64,000 nt of DNA from the NCBI RefSeq assembly GCF_016801865.2, contig NC_068937.1, forward strand, positions 72,886,813 through 72,950,812. The letters run 5' to 3'. The notes beneath the pieces were generated by a model, which saw nothing but the letters and a program-made list of their open reading frames with translations, was not told the DNA's origin and searched no databases. The translations under genes were made by a program, and so were the position numbers. Positions 45,229 to 56,132 of the stretch are shown here, piece after piece (positions within the stretch are counted from its first letter, which is position 1; each line of letters begins with the position of its first letter). This DNA is from Culex pipiens pallens (Eukaryota > Arthropoda > Insecta > Diptera > Culicidae).

Positions 45229-45933
45229 GGTGTTAGTACCGAGGACTTCCAAGGAGCTAGCAGTGAGTTAACGAAGGAAATAAATTTGAGCATCAACAAG
45301 GAGCTGGCCAGTACGTTCACCGATGCTCATACTCAGTGGCGTTTCAATCCCCCCGCGGCACCGCATGGGAGGCTCGTGGGAGAGGATGGTGCGTTCCGTG
45401 AAAGCTGCGCTAGGAGCGATACCGTTGGAGCGCAAATTGGACGAGGAATCGATGGTGACCATGTTAACATGGTGAATTCCCCACTTACGTTTATCCCTTT
45501 AGAAGGCGCCGATCAGGAATCACTCACGCCGACTAATTTTTTACTCATGAGTTCGAGCGGGGTTTAACAGCCGGTGAAGGATCCGATGTGCGAAGGCGCG
45601 GCTTTGAGGAATAGCTGGAACCAGATCCAGCACGCCTTAGATGAGTTTTGGCGACGGTGGGTAAGGGAATATTTGCCAACTTTATCAAGACGATCGAAAT
45701 GGTTCGAGGAAACGCGGCCGCTCAGAGAAGGAGATCTTGTGGTCGTCTTAGATGAGGGAACGCGAAATCGCTGGCAAAGTGGACGAGTTTTGCGGACGTA
45801 TCCGGGCAAGGACGGGCGTGTACGACGGGTAGATGTGCAAACAGCTAAAGGGATTCTACCAAGTCGCGCATTGCTGGATGTAGGAAATGTTGGTGACGCC
45901 GAAGGAACACTTCCGGCGACACGAGGGGGAGAA
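45229..45933 (+). pseudogene. BEL/Pao LTR retrotransposon, integrase C-terminal part
   Basis: Starts with TGTTAGTACC, the first 10 bases of the LTR seen at 45934, then jumps into pol. It encodes FTDAHTQWRFNPPAAPH, then (in a shifted frame, about 45361-45465) the WER.VRSVK block. In-frame again are VNSPLTFIPLEG, LTPTNFLL, DEFWRRWVREYLPTLSRR and GDLVVVLDEGTRN. These are the typical end of BEL/Pao integrase (target-DNA-binding region). A TAA at 45565-45567 interrupts it. The 3' polypurine tract CGAGGGGGAGAA precedes the LTR. Inactive. Confidence 0.85.
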
Positions 45934-46350
45934 TGTTAGTACCAATCTGCGCTGACGATACTCCCCGTTGGGGCAAGAGCCACTGGCTATACATGAGCTT
46001 TAGTTTTCTGGTAGGGAGAAGAACGTCAGTTTGACTTGTCAGGGTCGTCTTGTTATCACAGTGCAATTTCACCTAATCGAACGCGCATACGCAATCGTAA
46101 CAGCAGCAGAATTACTAATCTAATGGTATGAATTATTTGCATTTTTCTTGAACTGGCTAATTAGAATTAAAATTGAATTTATAGATTCTACCTAGGATTG
46201 CGCGAATTGAAGAGTTCTTTCTGTTAAGTGGACGAACTTAAAAAGGGCACTAAATGTAAATATGAAATTTACCGTCATGAAGACACAGCAACTAATAAAT
46301 CTCCCTTTTTAGCTTTGAGCTGAACCAAAGTACGAACTAAGTCTGCTTCT
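45934..46350 (+). mobile_element. BEL/Pao LTR
   Basis: Begins TGTTAGTACCAATCTGCG directly after the polypurine tract and ends before the gag leader; the right boundary is approximate. It is followed by a gag start rather than by a flank, so one LTR serves a pol end on its left and a gag start on its right. That is the layout of a head-to-tail tandem or an LTR-LTR recombinant. Confidence 0.65.
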
Positions 46351-46409
46351 TTGATTGGCCCGAACAAATACCGCTGACAGAAAACTCAAAGATTTACCTG
46401 TTCAACATC

Positions 46410-48605
46410 ATGACCAAGCCACCGATTACTCGGCAGACTCGTTCCCAGACGAGAGCTGCCCAAGAGCTTGCGAGACTTAACCTACAAACCGAGGAAGTTG
46501 TTGATGAGGGTGCAGTTCTACAATTTGAAGCCTCTGTGGTAGACCTTCAAGGAGGGGAAGAAGTTGACTGCGGTAGTTGCATTCGACCCAATAATGCCGA
46601 GACGTTTATGGTCCAATGTTCGCGATGCTTCCTCTGCTGCCACTTCTCGTGTGCGGGAGTGACCGTCGCCACCGTTAATCTCCAGCCGTTCATTTGTAAG
46701 ACCTGTATTCCTCGCGGGCCGCCAGAGAAAACCCCTTCAGCCCGCTCTGGAACAACTTCGAACTTACGTAACTCACAGCTTTCGTTGGAACTACGAAGAG
46801 AGGAGGAGGAGATACAACTGGAAGAGAAGATTTCCAAGCAGCTTGAACGCAAGAAGAAGTTGATTGCTAAAAAATACGATCTTATGAGCCAAAGAGATGA
46901 TGTCAAGTCACGCAGCAGCGGTCGTAGTAACCGAACGACGCCAAATAGAGTTCTCAACTGGATCGAGACACAGGGAAAAGCCGGTAAATCCGACCCTGCC
47001 GATTCCGTGAACCTACTGAGCGGTAATCCGGTCGGCCGGCTCAACGCGGGACTACACCGGCTAATAAGAGCAAATCTGTAGACGACCTGGCAAAACTTGA
47101 AAAGCTTCCAGCTGGAGGAATCAGCGGTCCTGATCCAAACAAACCTCCTGGCCAACTGGACGTCGATTCGATTCCCGAAGTTCCGGACAAACCTTTCTCG
47201 AAAGGAGCCGTTGGGAAATTGTTCAAACCGACTACGCGGTATGAAAACTGGCTGGATCAAATAAATCGGAAGCCACCAGCTAACAAGCCGGATGATGTCG
47301 GCCGTCAACTGACTGATAAAGTATTAGCTGAGAAGCTTGCACGATTGGAAGATCAACGTAAACAGGACCAGAACCTACAACGCGAACGAGAACAAAAGCT
47401 GAAACATCAACTGCAACGTGCAGAGCCGGAAAGACTAGAGCTGATTAGAGAGAAGGATCGTGTCCTGGCCGAAAACCAAAACCACCAGAAGCGCTTTGAC
47501 GAATTTCAAGAGGACTTGATCAACCAGTTCAACGAGATGCTAAATCAGCAGCAGAACAACATCAATAGCCGGTGTAGTTCCGCGTTGAGCCGGCCGACCG
47601 GATTACCGCTCAGTAGGTTCACGGAATCGGCAGGGTCGGATTTACCGGCTTTTCCCTGTGTCTCGATCCAGTTGAGAACTCTATTTGGCGTCGTTCGGTT
47701 ACTACGACCGCTGCTGCGTGACTTGACATCATCTCTTTGGCTCATAAGATCGTATTTTTTAGCAATCAACTTCTTCTTGCGTTCAAGCTGCTTGGAAATC
47801 TTCTCTTCCAGTTGTATCTCCTCCTCCTCTCTTCGTAGTTCCAACGAAAGCTGTGAGTTACGTAAGTTCGAAGTTGTTCCAGAGCGGGCTGAAGGGGTTT
47901 TCTCTGGCGGCCCGCGAGGAATACAGGTCTTACAAATGAACGGCTGGAGATTAACGGTGGTGACGGTCACTCCCGCACACGAGAAGTGGCAGTAGAGGAA
48001 GCATCGCGAACATTGGACCTGAATCCTCGGACAACTTGTATGACCGGCAGCTGCAGCGATCACGAGAGTTGAACTTCAAACGAAACGAACCCACACCTAC
48101 ACACAGCGTGCATTCTAGTTTGCCTTCCATTTCGGAGGGAATCAGAAGCCCGTACGGAGGACGCACGCAATCATCTCATCCTACGATACCGCCGCAGGAA
48201 GATTAAGAAGTTTCAAGCTGCTCCACTATTCCGCCACATCCCGTTCCGTCCGGTTCTCATACCCGACCATCTAAATCGTGTCTGGATCCACCCCCGCTTA
48301 CATCCCACCAAATAGCTGTAGGGCAAGTGGTGTCCAAGGAACTGCCAGACTTCTTTGGTGATCCTGCTGAATGGCCACTGTTCATCAGTAGATACAATCA
48401 CTCCACAAAAGCGTGTGGCTACACTGATTCGGAAAATCTGCTACGTCTAGATCGAGCTATCAAAGGGTACGCGAAGAAGATGGTTAGCAGCCTACTGCTC
48501 GACTTATCCACGGTGCCGAAGTTACTGTCCTCGCTGAAACTTCTCTACGGGAGACCCGAGCAGATCGTGTACAACCTGATCGCCAAAGTGCGAGCAACAA
48601 CAATG
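46410..48605 (+). pseudogene. BEL/Pao gag, broken and internally inverted
   Basis: Starts MTKPPITRQTRSQTRAAQEL. A PHD-like cysteine cluster follows (CGSC, then VQCSRCF, HFSCAG, CKTC), then a coiled coil (LRREEEEIQLEEKISKQLER). The frame changes near 47080 and continues as a long charged helix (47219-47560). An inverted piece of the same gag then intrudes (47571-48025). The rest (48026-48605) holds the retroviral-like capsid region: LPDFFGDPAEWPLFISRY, GYTDSENLLRLDRAIKG and LLYGRPEQIVYNLI. Stops and frameshifts rule out a working Gag. Confidence 0.8.
47571..48025 (-). repeat. Inverted duplicate of gag 46607-47063
   Basis: Reads on the minus strand as VQCSRCFLYCHFSCAG through SGNPVGRLNAELHRL. 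It is nearly identical to the upstream gag segment, with C to Y and A to T type changes. It splits the gag frame and forms a hairpin-prone palindrome with a 0.5-kb loop. Confidence 0.9.
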
Positions 48606-49760
48606 GTTTTATCTCACCTAGATCATCTACTCAGACTTTACCTGCTGATTTAGTCTCTTCAAATCGAATTGCTCAACCTGTTGTATCTACGAATCTGCTG
48701 CTTTACTATCAGAACGTTGGAGGCATTAATACCACTATCGCCAACTACGCCCTTGAAATCTCTTCTGCCTCCTAAGACCTGTACGCATTCTCTGAAACGT
48801 GGTTGACCTCAGCTACTCTATCTGGTCAAATCTTTGGTCCCAAATTCGAAGTATTCCGTGGAGATCGGACCGTCTCGAACAGTATTAAAGAGTCAGGCGG
48901 GGGAGTTCTGCTTACCGTCCGCTCCAAACTAAAGCCACGCCAACAATTCCCACCAAATTTTACCGTTCCAGAGCAAGTATGGGTCGCAGTTCCACTCGCT
49001 GCATCTACGATGTTCATGTGTGTTATCTACATTTCTCCTAAATTTGACAACGATAAGCCGCTGTTCGATCAGCACAGACATTCTTTGACGTGGATAGTCT
49101 CCAAAATGAAAGTAAACGATAGTGTTATGGTCCTCGGTGACTTCAACTTCCCAGCCATTCGCTGGACGCGGACCCCGACGAACAAACTGCTTCCAAACCT
49201 AGCCCTTACTCCGACCAACGCGTTAAAACACAACCTCCTGGATGACTATTCCACCGCAAACCTTAGCCAACTGAATGACATGCGCAACAACTCAAACCAC
49301 GTTCTCGACCTGTGCTTTGCCAGCTCAGATACACCGATCAACTATACTCTTCTCCCAGCACCTTTACCGTTGGTTAAAGACGTGCGGCACCACCTGCCAT
49401 TTCTCGTATCGATATCTTGCACGGTGCTCCCTTTTCGTGAAGTCGCTGGCAACTCTTTTATGGACTACCGAAAGGGAAACTATGATGACATGAACAACTT
49501 CCTGACCAACATTAATCATGTAAAAAATCGTAATAATCGCTTTTTAGATCTTCTATTCACTAACATGACAGAAGACTTCTGTGTAACAGAGGCCAAAACC
49601 CCACTTTGGGAAACCGATGCTCATCGTACAGCAATTGAATTTTCACTTTCTGTGCACATGGCTTGTAATAGACCAGATGGTTCAGATTACGAAGAGATTC
49701 CTGATTACAACAAAGCCAATTATTCCTTAAAATTACTGCTTATTTGTATTTATCTTTTCA
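48606..49760 (+). pseudogene. Non-LTR retrotransposon endonuclease domain (Jockey/CR1-like), chimeric
   Basis: Begins abruptly in gag after GCAACAACAATGG. Encodes LLYYQNVGGINT, SETWLTS, GGGVLLTVRSKL, FMCVIYISPKF and VLGDFNFPAIRW, the apurinic-type endonuclease of non-LTR elements, with a stop at 48774. The domain's end motif appears twice in different versions (LDLCFASSDTPINY and RFLDLLFTNMTEDFCVT), so two related elements seem to have been joined near 49500. No RT follows; it is cut by the next element. Confidence 0.75.
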
Positions 49761-49856
49761 CTATAAGATTTATTTTTATATTCATATCTACCATTCCCCC
49801 ATACAATATATGATAAAATTGAATGACAAGAAAGAACATGGGCCGTTATCTAATCA

Positions 49857-51077
49857 TACAGCAATTCCCCACGAAAACAGCATGGAAAAAAACAAAAGTA
49901 GTCGGATCGGGCTCAAAATTTTTCTGGGGGTTCCCTGGCCGAAATAATTAGACCCTTATTTTTTTGTTTGGCCATTAGGGTGACCTACGCCGTGTTAGGG
50001 TGGTCTGAAAAATGGCAATTTTCGTCGATTTTCGCAAAAACCAACTTTTTCGAAAAATCATAACTCCTCGCCATTTCAACCGATTTCAATTGTCTTATAC
50101 GCAAATGAAAGGTGATAAGTGGCCTTTCAAAGAAAAATAGTAAGAAGTTTCAAAAATCTAGCCTAACATATGAAAAGGGCTATGAAACTTTAAAATGCCG
50201 TTTTGACGGTGTCTGGACCAAAGAGCCTATGTCTGGAAATATTTTTATCGGATTCCCGGACATTTTTACATATTATACTAAAAAATGGGAGGAGTTCATT
50301 AACAGTTTTCCGAGATATGATTTTTTGAACATAAATTCCGTGTTTTTTGAGGCGCCGCGCGCAAAAACCAGAGAATGACGAAATTGGCAAAAAATCACTA
50401 AAACTGCGATAACTTTAAAATTTCAGCGATGACATATACATGTGTGGGTACCAAAAGTTGCGTCTTTTAATTACGAAAATTGGTACCCAAACATCTATAG
50501 GTCATTGCTGAAATTTTAAAGTTATCGCAGTTTTAGTGAAAAAAGTTGATTTTTTGCCAATTTCGTCATTCTCCGGTTTTTGCGCGCGGCGCGTCAAAAA
50601 ACACGATTTTTTTGTTCAAAAAATCATATCTCGGAATCCTGTTAATGAACTCCTCCCATTTTTTAATATGTTATGTAAAAATGTCCGGAGAATCCGATAA
50701 AAATATTTCCAGACATAGGCTCTTTGGCCTAGACACCGTCAAAACGACATTTTAATGTTTCTTACCCCCTTTTCATAAGTTAGGCTAGATTTTTGAAACT
50801 TCTTACTATTTTTCTTTGAAAGATCAACTTATCACCTTTCATTTGCGTATTGAAATCGGTTAAAATGGCGATGAGTTATGATTTTTCGAAAAAAGTGGTT
50901 TTTGCGAAAATCGACGAAAATGGCAATTTTTCAGACCACCCTAACACGGCGTAGCTCACCCTAATGGCCAAACAAAAAAATAAGGGTCTAATTATTTCGG
51001 CCAGGGAACACCCAGAAAAATATTGAGCCCGATCCGAGCACTTTTGTTTTTTTCCATGCTGTTTTCGTGGGGAATTG
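49857..51077. mobile_element. Palindromic element, CAGCAATTCCCC ends
   Basis: The ends are ACAGCAATTCCCCACG and its inverse. The arms of about 600 bp meet near 50465 and agree closely (GGTGGTCTGAAAAATGGC and GCCATTTTTCAGACCACC). CATA lies on both sides, but the TSD is unclear. Open frames inside are arm by-products. Non-autonomous, perhaps hAT-like by its CAG start. Confidence 0.75.
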
Positions 51078-51084
51078 CTGCATA

Positions 51085-51147
51085 CATATAATATGTTCTT
51101 CCTGGATACTTTCCTCGGATCAGCTGCGCTTGTGTTCGATTAGATTA
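51085..51147 (+). mobile_element. Severely truncated LINE 3' end, TTAGA tail
   Basis: CCTCGGATCAGCTGCGCTTGTGTTCGATTAGATTAGA matches in two parts the 3' end of 32134-33119. A third copy of this tail in the window. Confidence 0.65.
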
Positions 51148-51378
51148 GAGTAGAATTGTTAACATTCAACACGTTGCCTTTTTATATGTAAGTACCAATA
51201 ACACATGCACATTTTAAATACCGTCAGTGGGGGTGACATTGGGTCTGGGGGGTGAGATTGGGTCAAAATATTTTTTACGGATTTTATCATTTCTCAGGTA
51301 CTTCTCAATAGAGCTTTATGACGTTTCGCGTACGCACACTAGCGCAACATTTGATTTTGCTGCCTGACAAAATTTAAC
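51148..51378. other. Spacer with a CAGTGGGGGTGAC element end
   Basis: ACCGTCAGTGGGGGTGACAT near 51220 and GTGAGATTGGGTC match the family at 11099 and 62790; the rest is unassigned. Confidence 0.5.
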
Positions 51379-51545
51379 CTCATACTCAAAATAGTGTTCA
51401 CCACAATGTTGCATGAAAATATAGGTGATTTTTTTCCATGTGGTTGTTCATGCGAAATCTACGTGAACCTCAGGAGTCTTGGTTTTTTCAATTTTCAAAC
51501 GAACCAATACATTCATATGTAACAACACAAGAATTCACGTCAAGA

Positions 51546-52564
51546 TTACATTTTTGTGGTAACACTCTCAACTTTTACGCGCACGATCACATCACTCAAC
51601 TTTTTGTTGCTAATTTCATTAAGACTTTCGTCGAGCCAATTCTCTACGTTGAAGCCAGACTTGTCCTCCAGACCTCTTCGCCGAGCCATGCCAGACCCCG
51701 AACTCCTAAGTCCCGGGTGGACTCTTCTCTGCGGCTAAGTCCCGACGGACTCTTCACGGCGGCTAAGTCCCGGCGGACTTCTCAAAGTCCCGGTTGGACT
51801 CTTCACGGCGGCTAAGTCCCGGCGGACTGCGGCCTCCACCGCTAAGTCCGGCTGGACTGGGGCCTCTGCTACTGGTGGCTGCTGGCGGGTCTGGCTGGTC
51901 TGGGGCGTCTTCTGGAACTGGAACTGGACTGGAACAAGAACTGGAACTAACTAACCTCCTCAAGAATTTTGGGTTTTTATAGTCAGTCCCCGAAAACTCT
52001 ACTAAATTTTGTTCTGCTAAAAGTGGTCCGTTTCGATGAGAAGCATCGATGAACCTCATGAATTAAATTATGCAGACCTCTGCAATTCTTCATGACTTTC
52101 CGTATGGTGTCGTGAGTACACCTCAAAATCGGAAGTCATGAGTTCGAACCTTTGTCGTGAATCTTTAAATTATGTTATTGGAATATCAAAATTATGTTCC
52201 TCAAACATTCTCAAAAATGTAGGTCAATAATGAGAAGGTCGAATTCTCCATTGAACAAACATGCCAATTAATTTGGTTAAGCCACACCCTCAATTTCCCC
52301 TGTGGAACATAACATCGCACATTCATAATTGAAAGCTTAACCATTTTTTTGATTGCCTAATAATTGGCGAAATTTAATAAAGGGCTTTTCAGGTCATGAC
52401 TCATGATCCACACCTGTACATAAGCTTAATTATTTGTCGCGCAACGCGAGTCGACGGGTAAAATTATTTACCCGTAAATAATGCGTAAGCGCGCATGGTC
52501 AGAACTGTGGTGAGGATCAAAAAATGGACAAATTTAATGATTTAAATTTGAGGTCGCTGCACAA
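51546..52564 (-). mobile_element. LTR-like insertion (possible solo LTR)
   Basis: Replaces about 10 bp of the arm sequence seen at 61815-61845. On the minus strand it starts TGTGCAGCGACC and has a core promoter-like GACTATAAAAACCC (near 51975). It then contains GTCCAACCGGGACTT-type repeats of about 32 bp (51705-51850). No coding region. A clean TSD and CA end were not found, so solo LTR is a hypothesis. Confidence 0.4.
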
Positions 52565-52847
52565 TTCACGCAGCACCTACCTTCTCAGAATGTGACCATC
52601 ACATGATTTTAGAGGTGATTATGGGGGTTTTGGGGGAGGGGGTTTTCATTCATTTTTTTGCTGCTTTTGGTGATTTCTGAGCAATGGAAACATGGAGTTG
52701 AGTTTTAACTTTTTTATTTTCAAAATATGCCGATTTTCATGAACACATATCACAACACAGAAAAAATACTTTCCATCACTTATCACAGTATTTTTCTTTG
52801 CAATAAATCCTCCGACATCAGCCACTTCTGAAGCACAGGCGAATAGT

Positions 52848-53135
52848 TCACGATTCCGGCACGCTTGCGGTTTGGGTGTAGTCTAGTGGGACAGTTTCGT
52901 TCACGTCCGCCATTCGGGGCCAGCGCCTTCGTCTCCATCTCCTCGGCCTGCTTTGATTCCCTTGGCTACCTTGATTACCGGTCCCGATGAACCTGCGCAC
53001 ATTCGGCCTCAAATTAAAATTGGCCACAGTGAGATACCGATGATCGCGCTGAATTTTCTGGCTTCGATGCCTGGAAAATAAGAACACAGAAAATTAATGC
53101 AAAAATTATCAACAATGGTGCAGAAAATACTTACA
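52848..53135 (-). CDS. Two-exon cassette in the left arm
   Basis: Minus strand: an upstream exon ends CAAGATTCATTT at donor GTAAGTATTTTC (53134 downwards). The acceptor TCTTATTTTCCAG opens an exon (53070 to 52848) read as HRSQKIQRDHRYLTVANFNL, then an arginine-rich stretch (RPRRWRRRRWPR), ADVNETVPLDYTQTASVPES and stop. TTTTGAAAATAAAAAAGTTA downstream is a likely poly(A) region. No known domain. A near copy in the right arm lacks 28 codons in frame. A captured gene or a relic element gene. Confidence 0.4.
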
Positions 53136-53393
53136 AATGAATCTTGAATTGCTCCGGTTCTTAAATCAACCGAGAAATAAAAATAACTAAAATCTTGATT
53201 CCGTGCCCGACTGAAACCATGTTTAGCTGTTGAGAATCACCAGCAGACTGATTGTCCTCAGACTTGCTGGCTGGCTCAAAATTTTCAGATAGGAAAATCA
53301 TGCAACTCTGCACGTCGTCGTCACTTTTCACCACAATGTTGCATGAAATGGTAAGTGGATATTTTCCATACCACTTTTCTTGCGAATGTGACA

Positions 53394-53727
53394 CACTCAA
53401 AAAACGTTTCACCACATAGTTGCATGAAAATTCCGGTAGCAGCCAATTTTTGGTCCCAAACACCGTTTCACATGAGTCATGCAACTACCACAGTACATTC
53501 ACGTCAATCCTACTTGCTTCCAACACAGCCTACACTATCACAACTAAATTTTACGTGAAATTCTTGCCTGAAAAATTGGAGGCGTGGCTTGGAAGTCAGC
53601 TGATTTGGGTTTGCATGGAATTCATGTCACATTCGCAAGCAAAGTGGTATGGAAAATATCCACTTACCATTTCATGCAACATTGTGGTGAAAAGTGACGA
53701 CGACGTGCAGAGTTGCATGATTTTCCT
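53394..53727 (+). repeat. Tandemly duplicated end block (333 bp), copy 1 of 2
   Basis: CACTCAAAAAACGTTTCACC begins both at 53394 and at 53728. The second copy is split by a LINE insertion and ends near 54400. The block is the terminal region of the 24815-type element, and it forms the centre of the giant palindrome. Confidence 0.85.
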
Positions 53728-53919
53728 GCACTCAAAAAACGTTTCACCACATAGTTGCATGAAAATTCCGGTAGCAGCCAATTTTTGGTCCCAAAGACCG
53801 TTTCACATGAGTCATGCAACTACCACAGTACATTCACGTCAATCCTACTTGCTTCCAACACAGCCTACACTATCACAACTAAATTTTACGTGAAATTCTT
53901 GCCTGAAAAATTGGAGGCG

Positions 53920-54250
53920 CCGTCGTTTCTGGTTTGCACCGGAAGCAAAGCAAGATCGCCTCAGCAGCTGGACACCGAGTTGCGGCTGAGGACAAAACGC
54001 AAAGGCCAGAAGAGCCAACCAAGACCCCTACACAATCCCCCTTCCCATCCCACGCCTTGTCTTTAACATCAATCCCTTCTCTACTAACCCCGAGTAGGCC
54101 GCGAGTAATCGGCTCCCCTCCCACTAACATTTACACACAAGATCCTCTGTAATTATTAAGTTTTTTGTAATTACAAAAGCCGACTCGGTCCTAACCAGGT
54201 CCCAGTACCGAAAAGGACCTAATAAAAATAATTTTATGAAAAAAAAAAAA
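53920..54250 (+). mobile_element. 5'-truncated LINE retrocopy with poly(A)
   Basis: A 331-bp insert with an A-tail, flanked by TTGGAGGCG on both sides (53911-53919 and 54251-54259; A residues make the TSD up to 14 bp). It ends ACCTAATAAAAATAATTTTATG plus A-run. The coding end reads as an arginine/lysine-rich C terminus (RLRTKRKGQKSQPRPLHN). The 3' region resembles Jockey-type mosquito LINEs; family uncertain. Confidence 0.7.
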
Positions 54251-54724
54251 TTGGAGGCGTGGCTTGGAAGTCAGCTGATTTGGGTTTGCATGGAATTCAT
54301 GTCACATTCGCAAGCAAAGTGGTATGGAAAATATCCACTCACCATTTCATGCAACATTGTGGTGAAAAGTGACGACGACGTGCAGAGTTGCATGATTTTC
54401 CTGTCTGAAAATTTTGAGCCAGCCAGCAAGTCTGAGGACAATCAGTCTGCTGGTGATTCTCAACAGCTAAACATGGTTTCAGTCGGGCACGGAATCAAGA
54501 TTTTAGTTATTTTTCTTTCTTGGTTGATTTAAGAACCGGAGCAATTCAAGATTCATTTGTAAGTATTTTCTGCACCATTGTTGATAATTTTTGCATTAAT
54601 TTTCTGTGTTCTTATTTTCCAGGCATCGAAGCCAGAAAATTCAGCGCGATCATCGGTTTCTCACTGTGGCCAATTTTAATTTGAGCTGGCCCCGAATGGC
54701 GGACGTGAACGAAACTGTCCCACT
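54236..54724 (+). CDS. Two-exon cassette in the right arm, interrupted
   Basis: Mirror of 52848-53300. Upstream exon ends at 54558 before GTAAGT, acceptor AG at 54621-54622, exon from 54623. The hAT element inserted at 54724 splits the exon, and its last codons and stop lie at 61508-61550. Relative to the left copy it lacks 84 bp (28 codons), removing the arginine-rich part but keeping frame. Confidence 0.35.
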
Positions 54725-54938
54725 CAGCGGTTCTCAACCTGGGGTACATGTACCCCTGGGGGTACCACAACAGCTCTCAGGGGGTACCGAAAATAGTTAC
54801 CTGTAATGGCGGCTTCGGCTGAACAGGCCGTGAAAAAACGCTATCCCGCAATGCTTCGCGCCTCTTTCGCTTGTTAGCTGTTTACATCTTGATTAAAAAA
54901 AATGTTGTTTTCTCTTTCTAATCGCAGAATAAAACTCT

Positions 54939-55900
54939 GAGGGCTTTTGTTAATTTGATTTGGTTAACCGCGGTGGATTTTCTTGAAATAATTCGAACTG
55001 TCAAAAATCCACCAAAACATCTACCACATTGATCACACAAAAAACTGTGGTAGAAAAGTATCCACCGGTAGATCCTTTGGTGGATTTTTGACAGTTCGAA
55101 TTATTTCAAGAAAATCCACCGCGGTTAACCAAATCAGATTAACAAAAGCCCTCTGGTCTTGATCTGCCAGCAATATGGAGTTTAATTTTAATATTTTTTA
55201 AAATTTTCTTACACTGGTAATCAACATTACACACAGTTCAGTTCACTTTTACACACTTTCATTGGATTTTCTAGTTCAAGTATGATAACACGAAAGTGTG
55301 TAATCCATTACACGAAAGTGTGTAATCATACTTGAACTGAAAAATCCTATACAAGTGTGTAAAAGTGAACTGAACTGTGTGTAATGTTGATTACCAGTGT
55401 AAGAAAATTTTAAAAAATATTAAAATTAAACTCCATATTGCTGGCAGATCAAGACCAGAGGGCTTTTGTTAATCTGATTTGGTTAACCGCGGTGGATTTT
55501 CTTGAAATAATTCGAACTGTCAAAAATCCACCAAAACATCTACCACATTGATCACACAAAAAACTGTGGTAGAAAAGTATCCACCGGTAGATCCTTTGGT
55601 GGATTTTTGACAGTTCGAATTATTTCAAGAAAATCCACCGCGGTTAACCAAATCAGATTAACAAAAGCCCTCTGGTCTTGATCTGCCAGCAATATGGAGT
55701 TTAATTTTAATATTTTTTAAAATTTTCTTACACTGGTAATCAACATTACACACAGTTCAGTTCACTTTTACACACTTGTATAGGATTTTTCAGTTCAAGT
55801 ATGATTACACACTTTCGTGTAATGGATTACACACTTTCGTGTTATCATACTTGAACTAGAAAATCCAATGAAAGTGTGTAAAAGTGAACTGAAAAAAGTG
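54939..55900. mobile_element. Alternating palindromic MITEs M1 and M2, two rounds
   Basis: M1 (54939-55153 and 55458-55672) has ends GAGGGCTTTTGTTAA; M2 (55212-55399 and 55731-about 55895) has ends CACTGGTAATCAAC. The 58-bp spacer is inverted between rounds, so the whole block is a palindrome of palindromes. The last M2 is truncated. Both M types end in a few bases of perfect inverse. Non-coding. Confidence 0.85.
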
Positions 55901-56132
55901 TAATGCTGTTTCTCGAATGAATCTTTCACTTCGATTTAGATTACCATTTTTTGGTTATCCGAGTTAGACTGAATGAAATCGTATGAGAAGTGCTTAAATT
56001 ATTTTGGCAGGTATGGATTTTAGTTATCTGTGCACTTTTTACAAAACGTTCACGGGGTGCTTGTCATTGATGCGGAAAAAAACCTGTCGTATCATTTGCT
56101 TTGCTGCAGTGAAAAAACGTGTTCGTAAAAGT

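Noticed and set aside
45934..46350. Complete, active LTR retrotransposon
   Set aside because: Only a pol end and a gag start are present around one LTR, with stops, frameshifts and an inversion.
46547..47308. 253-residue minus-strand frame
   Set aside because: Antisense shadow of gag; the real inverted gag segment is at 47571-48025.
49857..51077. Small gene family in the palindrome (frames 50112-50378, 50546-50755)
   Set aside because: The two frames are mirror images produced by the arms.
54900..55900. Hairpin microRNA precursors
   Set aside because: The inverted repeats are MITEs with defined ends; no evidence for discrete miRNA hairpins.
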